Below, in pieces: positions 56,801-64,000 of a stretch of 64,000 nucleotides of DNA; within the stretch, counting starts at the first letter, position 1; each line of letters starts with the position of its first letter. Made by a program: the position numbers and the translations under genes. Origin of the DNA: Fonsecaea monophora (taxonomy: Eukaryota; Ascomycota; Eurotiomycetes; Chaetothyriales; Herpotrichiellaceae). The notes under the pieces were generated by a model. The model saw only the letters and a program-made list of their open reading frames with translations, had not been told where the DNA came from and did no database searches. The DNA lies in contig NW_019173993.1 in assembly GCF_001642475.1 (NCBI RefSeq), forward strand, positions 123,422 to 187,421, in the 5' to 3' direction.

Positions 56801-58155
56801 GATAGGTTGTTCATGGGAATAAACAGGTTCGCGGCGTTGACTATCAGGAGGTTTATGCCTTAACGGCGAGATCTGGATCGATTCGATTACTCCTGGCAAT
56901 TTCTTACCTTAAAGGTCTAGAATTGGCGTAATTAGATGTCGTTGACGCTTTTCTCAACTTAGGATTAGCACAGGTAGTTTACATACAACATCCAACGGGA
57001 TTCGGGGAGAAAGGTACCTATTGTAAGGTTCTAAAGGCATTGTTTGGCCTGTGCCAATCGCCACGTAAATGGTGGTTAGATATCTCGAAGAAACTAGCTG
57101 TGATGGGCTTCCGGCGATGCCAGGGCGATCAATCGGTGTTCGTCAGTCAACAGGGGGTTGTGATTATCCTGTACGTTGATGACCTTACACTCTTCGCGCA
57201 GAATAAAGAGGCAATCACCAAGGCAAAGGCGAAGTTATTAAACTCATACAAACTGAGAGATCTAGGAGATCTGAAAGCATTCGTTAGAATCCAAGTGTTG
57301 CGATTACCAGGAAAGGTCTTCATTTACTAGAAGGACTATTGCAACACGATCCTGGAAAGATTCGGCTTTCAGGATACAAAATCAGTTAGGATTCCCTTCG
57401 ATGACAAGATGGTGTTAAAACCGCGCGAGGATTAGTGCCTATACGCGGCGTTGAAGCGCTTTTAGGAGATGAATGGCTTAGTGGCGTGGTTGGCGAATCA
57501 AACGAGACCAGATATCGCTTATGCCTACTCGAAGATCGCACAGTTCAACGCTAATCCATCGGATATCGCGATCGAGTGCATGAATCACTTACTAAGATAC
57601 CTAGCAGGGACGAGGTCCTGGGGTATTCTTTATGAAAAATAGGCTGTAAGCGCTGAGATCGTTGGTCATTCGGATAGTAACTGGGGCGATAAACACTCGG
57701 TGGACACGAAGTTAACGTTAGGGTATCTATTTATGCTGGCAAATGGGCCAATTACGTGATCTTCCAGGAAATAGAGAACAACGGTAACGTCGTCAACAGA
57801 GGCGGAGTATATCGGCCAGTGCAATGCAACGAAAGAGGCTGTTTACTTGAGGTAATTCCTGCGTGAACTTGGACGAGAACAGGTTACCGCAACGAGGATC
57901 TATGGGGACAATCAGGCGGCGTTGGCGCTGGTATAGACGCCGGCAGGCCACGGGAGGACTAGACACGTCGAGTTTCAGTATCATTACACTAGGGAAAAGG
58001 TGGAAGACTCGACGGTGGCGTTTTCATTTATACTAACGACTGAAATGGCAGTAGATGGACTGACTAAGCCGTTAAATCCTGTTCAGTTCAGTAAGTTCAG
58101 AGAAATGATTGGAATGGCGACACTAGAACAAGTCACGATCGGAGAGAAACAGTGA
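53860..58155 (+). pseudogene. Copia gag-pol
   Basis: Gag starts near 53862 (MGGFNNGGKNRLILQGKSNY) and ends in a C/H motif (CRTHQTNDHAWKHC, near 54710). Protease is FLLDSGASHYIT at about 55000. The pre-integrase zinc motif is LWHRRMGHLSLKYL with CEDC (55440-55560). Integrase is DLAGPITPASITG, VDNGSEYEG and ELNGVAERLNRTL (55620-55960). Reverse transcriptase has LDVVDAFLNL, LFGLCQSPRKWW and LYVDDLTLFA (56930-57200). RNase H has GDNQAALAL and VDGLTKPLNP (57900-58080). About twenty stop codons break it, so it cannot act by itself. Confidence 0.92.
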
Positions 58156-58283
58156 ATAACAGCGGCGTTGAGAGACATTGAAACAAGGCGGCGACGAGGT
58201 CAATTAGCACAGGATCGATCGATAACGGAACGAATTATCACAGGAAAGATCGATTACAGACGAATTGGCAAGGCAATCGGCCA

Positions 58284-58350
58284 AAGCGCAGTTGGCGCAG
58301 TTGGCGCAGTTGGCAGAGTTGGCAGAGTTGGCAGAGTTGGCAGTTCGCGA
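58284..58350 (+). repeat. 9-bp tandem repeat in Copia 3' region
   Basis: About three copies of GTTGGCGCA pass into three copies of GTTGGCAGA. The unit length keeps a frame (repeating Val-Gly-Ala / Val-Gly-Arg). It lies between the pol stop and the 3' LTR. Confidence 0.85.
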
Positions 58351-58585
58351 GGCGACGACGTTGATTTAAGGTTTGAGCAACGGGCCAATCAGGTTGCAAG
58401 GTTTAAACGGGATAGAAAGACCTGTTGAAAAGGCACCTGTTGCAACAGGTTAAAAGGTGAAAAGTTGTGTGTTTTCATGGTTTATCGATGTTTTTGCCTA
58501 ACAAATTTGGCTGTAAACGACATCGAGGAACACAGGCGAAAACAAGGCTAATACAGGCTTTTTCTGAGTGCCTAGTGTGGGGGGG

Positions 58586-58707
58586 TGTTGCCCTAACCCT
58601 ATTGGGAAGGTTAGCCGAAGAATTTCCACCGCGGCACACAACAAAACTGTAAAACGCGCTAGATAGATTTCCTTGCCTAATCAATCAATCAATTCATTCC
58701 ACTTACA
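58586..58707 (+). repeat. 3' LTR of Copia element
   Basis: Identical to the 5' LTR; followed by the target duplication AGGAT. Confidence 0.95.
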
Positions 58708-60706
58708 AGGATAGAATCGATCGTTACCGCGTTAGACCTAACTCTAAAGGCTGCCTCTACCCTAAGTGTACTAGGCTTAAAGTAGGCTATATACAGGGCT
58801 GCCTCCTGGGAGATAGTCTACGCGTTAACAATCTCGATCTCTTATCCTGGACGGTAAGTCCACGTTCCTTCGGACTAACGGATATCTAGATCTACATCCG
58901 ATAACTATTTAGCACCTAGGATCGCATTAACATGATGGATATCTACAGCGATAAAGCTACGTAGGATATCTCTCGTGACTCCCTTTAAGTCAGTAGTACG
59001 CATTAAGTAGGCGTGTCGCCCGTAAACCGGAACGGCCCTCCCGTCTACGGCGCGCGCTGTAAGCCCGGCTAGTTCTTCTAGCATTATATTCTTAATATAA
59101 AAGCTTTGTGACACGAAGTCAGTCTCCGCCCCCGAGTTAACTAATGCTTTTAGTATGCGAGGACCTTACGGGGTTGTCACTTATATATTAATAATCATAT
59201 AAAGTGACACTCGTGTTATACCTCGAAGAGGAAGCCCTAATGCTACTGAGGCACTCATAACATAGGCGCTTAGTTTTTTGAACCTCCTACGGGTTCGCCG
59301 CTTAACTCATGCTTCGAGTCTACGTTCTTCTTTAGAGCCCAACATTCGCTGGAACGATGGCCTTTTTTACTACAGTTATAGTAGTTGCCGTCGAACTTCG
59401 ACTGCTGCTTTTTCTTCGTCTTTTCGACAACTATTGTCTCCTTAGAAGCAGTCGTAGGCCTCGTAGATGCTCTCTACTTACTTATAGCCTGCGCTTTATA
59501 CGCTTTATAGCTCCTGTTGATTTCTTTAATACGCTGAGCGGCAGTAAGGACCTATTCTCGACTGGTCACCTCCGGTATCTCTCTCAAAACGGCTGTTCTC
59601 AGTTCAGGACGCAGCGAGTTAAGGAAATGCTAGGCTCGTCGCTTAGGTAACGGCATGTCGTCTGGGATGTCCTGCTCAATGGCGACGATCTCGTCTAGGA
59701 GTTCCCTCGCAGTCTGATCCTTCCGCTATTTCCTTACTTATAGCTTAGAAGTAGTAAGCGAAAGGCGATTACTTAGAGCAGTAATAAGATCCCGATAGAA
59801 CTGTAAAAACTCCTGCCACGTAGTAACGTCCCTTTCCTTAGATACCCACTGCCTTACAGCGGTACCTTTAAGGTATATAGCTGCTGTATTAATGCGAAGC
59901 GTATGCTCCTCTCTTAGGATATTTATACCTATAAACTAGAGTTCCTATACTGTCTTAAATTCAGTATATTCCTTAAGGTTATTCGTAGAATACTTCGGTG
60001 GCTTAGCTAGACGCAATTACTTACTCTAGTCAGGCCCCGCACTAATCGATAAAGGTCTTTTTACCGTCCGAGCCGGTATACCTTCTACAAGTACGGTGTC
60101 AGTAGGCTCTCCGCCTACTAACTCTCTCTCTCCATCACGTATTGCTTCTTCCATCCTCTTTTAAGCTAGCCTTCGGATGACCTCGTCATACCGTTCTTTT
60201 ACTGTGAGCTACGGCACCTCGCCTCCCCTCTACAACCCAGCGCTCTCCTCTCCTACGGGGTAGGTACTATTCGATGGCTCCCCTCCTACCTAGGTAGAGG
60301 AATCGTTAGACTGCAAGGGGACGATCGTAGGTTAAAGAGGCCGTTCGATCTCTTTAAATTTAGGACTCGGTCTCGACTAGGATCGATTACGGGCCTGCGC
60401 CCGCGTCCTTACCGCGCTCGACATGCCTATAGCATGCTAGTACTACATTCGCCATCTACGATGGGAAGCGTTGATAAATTATCAGACTAGTTAGCTAACT
60501 GGAGGGTGAACGTATGTACTATGGGATCGGTATTGATAGATAACTAGTCTATAGATAGAGATGTCAACGCTTAAAGAGGCTTTAAGGTTAACAGATGCGA
60601 CCCCTCTTGCTATGTACATGCGGTAAGCCAGCTACTTAGCTGGTGGCCTAACTCCTTAGTTAGTGGCCTGAGCTGAGTGTCCAGTGTCACGTAGGTGTTC
60701 GTGACA
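58708..60706 (-). mobile_element. Ty3/Gypsy chromovirus family 2, 5' part (LTR, gag, protease)
   Basis: Continues the minus-strand element cut by Copia. The probable 5' LTR starts at 60706 (TGTCACGAACACC on the minus strand). A gag-like frame begins at ATG 60424. A zinc knuckle with Tyr for the first Cys (YYNCSKKGHRSSEC) is at about 59385-59340. The protease motif reads ALVNSGAETDFVSQSF near 59150, with Asn for the catalytic Asp (DSGA). Together with 50258-53365 it forms one element of about 5 kb. Stops are numerous. Confidence 0.8.
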
Positions 60707-62620
60707 ATTAGTACCGTAAATGCTTCGTCTCCCTTTCCCACATGTAAATGCATCTCTAGAACGGTGCATCCCGTAGTCTAGCATATCTCATACTAGACCG
60801 TCGTTAGTGCTCTTACTAGCTATTCTAGGTCCATAACTAGGTGTTTGTATTCGATCTCCGTTCCGTAGTTATCCTTATACTAGTAACTAAGTAACCTCCA
60901 GTACGGGGTGACAAGTTTTATCTCTTTATCGTCATGTTTAATCACGATAAACATAGTTTACTTATTTAGTCCTAGTGTACGCATCATCCAGAACTCGTTA
61001 TTGTTTATTTCGGTCCCCTTCGGGATGGTGAAAGCTTCCTAGCGCTCTAATTCCATCCTTCTACCCTATCGTCCCCTTCGGGGTTTCTTTAGGAACCATC
61101 CGCTACCTTCCTTATCGGAGTAGTAGGTGGGATAGTCGTCCTTATAATAGACCGTCTAGGACAGTACCGAGTATTATTCGTTCTTTTCCCATTCTTCTAA
61201 GGTAGCTTCTTCCTTAGGTTTATCGTTTCCTAATCTACCTACCTCCCTTAGAGATTCCTTACCTAGGTGGTCCTTCTATACTTCTTTACCCTAGTTATAG
61301 GCTACTATCTAGGTTCTCTATGAAGTATCGGCCTTTATTTCTTTATAATCGGCTATACCGTCGTCTATCATATGTAGCGTTAGACCGTTCTTACAATTTT
61401 TTATACGGTGTCCGGATTTCCCGCATTCATAGTACAGGTCGTTCTTCTTACGTTTCTCTCGTTCCGACTTAGATAGCCCTTAGTTTCCCTTCTTTCTAGT
61501 ATTAGCCTTCTATAAGGTTAAACCTCCTCGTTAGGCCATGTCCAGGTCTATTAGGTCTCTATGTTATTAGCGGCTTCTATAAGTCATTCCCCCTCCGTAA
61601 GCACCTCTTCTTTCTAACTGTCTCTCGTAAAGCTAGTTATCGATCTCAATGGAGGCCTTAACGAGTAGTTTATATTCGTTAGGACGATCGACCCCTATTC
61701 TATCTTTAACCGAGTCCTTCAGTCCCTAATAGTAGGCTGAGGCGAAAGCTTTATCTTCCTAATCTAGCTTTAAAGCGTATCGCTGAAACATAGCGAAGTA
61801 TTTAGTAGCTAACCTAGTTTACTTAAGCTGATGGATCCGTTGTATAGCTGACTGTTCTTCTCCTAGCATGCCGAAAATCTACTTAATGCGTTCTTCGTAT
61901 ACAGCGAAGTTTCTAAAGATCGAGTTAGTTTCTTCATCGCGTTATCCTGAGGCCGTACTTAAGTAGTCTATCATGATGAGTTCGAACCACTCGAACGCCG
62001 ATCCACGAAGTTGAAGTCCTACGAACAGTACTTTCTCCGATGTAGTACTATACTTAGTACGCTGTAAGGTAAATACCGCCTTAAGCTAAATAAGATACAT
62101 ACTAAGCTTACTTCGATCTCTATAGAAGTGTTCGACCTTAAGGTCGTCTTTCATCTTAGCTACTTCCATGGTGTTAACCGATGCTATATTAATGCTAGTA
62201 GTTAACGGGTTAGGCTGCTGAGTGAGCCTTAGTTCTAGTGACTTAGGGTTGGAACTGCTAGACATCGTTATCGATACCACTAACTATCTAAGAAGGTAGT
62301 TAAAATGTTACGAGATGCTTTACACGTGAGGTGTTCTTAGTAAACCCGAGGTAGTTTACTTGGTGAAATAGTAGTAGGCGATGTAGTAGAGACGAAACTA
62401 AGAGTATAGTGTACGGTACTATACGTAAAGTACTTAACCGAGAGGAACTCGATTATTTATGAACGAGGTTGACTACGCTTCCTGAAGAAGCAGACCTAGC
62501 TAGCTATATACTCTAGGTAGGTTTCCTATCTAGGTAAGTCTAGGCGTTATAGTGTTGTAGCTGTTATAGGACCTTAGCGTGTAACAGTACTCTACGTGTA
62601 ACAGCGTATTACCCTTTTTG
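60707..62620 (-). mobile_element. Ty3/Gypsy family 3 remnant, gag region
   Basis: A minus-strand gag begins near 62260 (SSSSNPKSLELRLTQQPNPL) and continues GSAFEWFELIMIDYL and AYY*GLKDSVKDRIGVDRP. It ends in a knuckle YYECGKSGHRIKNC, again with Tyr for Cys. No reverse transcriptase follows, so the element is cut off at 60706 by Gypsy 2. 62281-62620 is probably its LTR and leader; its ends were not resolved. Confidence 0.7.
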
Positions 62621-62727
62621 GTTGTTACGTGTCTAAGGCCAGCCTTACTAACGAGGCTGCCTTTTTTCCCGCTTAACTTTCCCTGTCCCGCGTCCTCGGG
62701 TGGTCGCATGAAGGCCGGTTCGTAATA
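62621..62727. other. Short linker before Gypsy copy C
   Basis: About 100 bp between the Gypsy 3 remnant and the start of similarity to copy B. No gene. Confidence 0.4.
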
Positions 62728-64000
62728 GAGGAATCTAAAATTATTAGCCTACGGAACGTATACGAACCGTATAGGACTTATCGGTACGTAGCCTAAGCGA
62801 CTACCGCGCTTACCCTTACTATAATAAGAGTAATTAGTAGAACGACGACCCGTCTCGATTATAAAAATATACTCGATCTCCCGTCCCGCTATATCGCCTA
62901 CGGCCCGTAGGCGGCGTAGGTAGCGGTAGTAGTAGGAGCCCTTAGCCTTCGCCGTCTTAGCCCGCTTAGAGGGAGAGGGGGCGGAGAGCGTATCGTTAGG
63001 GACTACATTATAAGTTAGTAGCGAACCGTATGCGAATCGTATAACTTACGGGGGCGCCGTAGAGGACGGTTATCCCTAGGATCCTCAGCCCCGCTACCGG
63101 TAGCGACCGGAGTAGTAGGGCGATCGATAACGAGAGTAGCGGGGGCGGTAACGGCGGTAGATACTATAGCGGTTAGTACGCGGACCGTAATAGTTACCGT
63201 AGTACGTACTATTAGAGGAGTAGGAGAAGAGCTTAAATTATAGGGTCTACGATACGAATGTTAACCGCGGCCTCCTTACATACGAATCCGTCGAGGATCG
63301 CCGGAACTTACTCTAATAGGAGGGTACGAGAGTAGGAAGCTTTACCAATTATCAGTATATGCGTTTCGTATACGGAACGAAGGGGAAAAGTACTTATATA
63401 GTGGTTATTATTATAGTTATTATAGATAAGAAGGAAGAAGGAAGAGAAAACGAAAACGAAAGGAAAATAATAATAAAGGGCCACTAGTACGATGCGACGG
63501 TAAGGTCTACTAGACCTATATTAATAATGGTCGAGTACGACTCGTACGCTGTACGTATGCGGCTACCCCTTTAATAGTACGGAGATACGAACGGTATGAG
63601 GCCTACGTGTAGGACACCCCTAAGGGCATAAGGACGCCGCCTAGGGACAGGCCTACTATCATAAGAATTAATTAATCTACATTTACGGAGCGTAAATAGA
63701 GGATACGACGACGAGGTTAAACAGCTACGGACCGTACGCGACCCCTAAGATACTGTAAAAATTATGCGAGCATGCGAGACGCCTACGGTACGCGGGAGGG
63801 GGATCCCTAGAAACTTCTCGAGGACGAGAAGCTTAGGGGGGGGATAATTATTACGAACCGCTAAGTATAACCTATACGTAATAACCCCTTATTATTTAAG
63901 TACCGTATACTCACCGCCTAAGGGAAGCTTCCTTCCCTCATACTTTAAGTTTTAGTTAAGATATACTATTAAGGAATACCTATACCTACCTATACCGATC
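62728..64000 (+). mobile_element. Ty3/Gypsy family 1, copy C (3' part, heavily RIP-mutated, cut by window end)
   Basis: Matches copy B from about 48615 to the 3' LTR, including most of the antisense gene region. Most CA positions are TA. The 3' LTR starts at 63849 (TATTACG) and runs off the window with about 152 of 189 bp present. Confidence 0.9.

Larger units (their letters stand above)
53366..58707 (+). mobile_element. Complete Ty1/Copia retrotransposon nested in Gypsy 2
   Basis: 5342 bp bounded by identical 122-bp LTRs (53366-53487 and 58586-58707, TGTTGCCC...CTTACA) and a 5-bp target duplication AGGAT (53361-53365 and 58708-58712). The purine tract GTGTGGGGGGG precedes the 3' LTR. The internal order gag, protease, integrase, reverse transcriptase, RNase H is that of Ty1/Copia. 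The frame is interrupted by TAG and TAA codons at Gln and Trp positions. Confidence 0.96.

Noticed and set aside
39564..58150. UAG reassigned to Gln/Trp in the retroelements
   Set aside because: TAA also replaces CAA, copy-to-copy comparison shows CA to TA changes at non-coding sites too, and normal CAG and TGG codons remain in the same frames. RIP explains the pattern.
1..64000. CRISPR array, bacterial operon or telomeric repeats
   Set aside because: No spaced direct repeats of that kind, no TTAGGG tracts, and spliceosomal introns throughout.

Overview
The window is from a filamentous ascomycete (Pezizomycotina). The genes have short introns of about 45-100 bp with GTAAGT/GTGAGT donors and CTAAC/CTGAC branch sites. 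There are two Zn2Cys6 regulators, HET- and NACHT-type remnants, and long-terminal-repeat elements scarred by repeat-induced point mutation (RIP; CpA to TpA). I cannot name the species.

Region 1 (1-15.3 kb) is ordinary and accessory chromosome. It holds a multicopper oxidase cut by the left edge, a Zn2Cys6 regulator, and a glycine-zipper protein of unknown function. After these come two converging decayed genes: an FHA-like/protein-kinase gene on the plus strand, and a hydrolase-NACHT-(ankyrin) NLR-like gene on the minus strand with a nonsense codon and a frameshift.

Region 2 (15.4-36.2 kb, perhaps to 39.3 kb) is a dense metabolic cluster made largely of divergent pairs. It contains two SnoaL-like proteins, an FAH-family hydrolase, two paralogous P450s, a salicylate-hydroxylase-type FAD monooxygenase, a phenol-hydroxylase-type FAD monooxygenase, a single-domain VOC protein with residues spaced as in extradiol dioxygenases, an SDR, a sugar/quinate-type MFS transporter and a second Zn2Cys6 regulator. 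A tandem EthD protein lies 2.3 kb beyond. There is no polyketide synthase, NRPS, terpene cyclase or prenyltransferase. My reading is that the cluster takes up an aromatic compound, hydroxylates it, opens the ring by extradiol cleavage and hydrolyses the product with the FAH enzyme. This is an inference from family membership; the substrate is unknown. A HET-domain remnant lies between the cluster and the EthD gene.

Region 3 (39.5-64 kb) is a nest of retrotransposons. A Ty3/Gypsy chromovirus family (189-bp LTR) is present in three copies: A (5' part), B (complete, 42711-49925) and C (3' part, running off the window). A second minus-strand chromovirus (about 50.3-60.7 kb) is split by a complete Ty1/Copia element (53366-58707) with identical 122-bp LTRs and a 5-bp target duplication. 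A third Gypsy gag remnant follows. The three copies show graded RIP. The 3' region of copy B carries an antisense gene with at least five canonical introns that splice into one reading frame; this is the least expected structure in the window.
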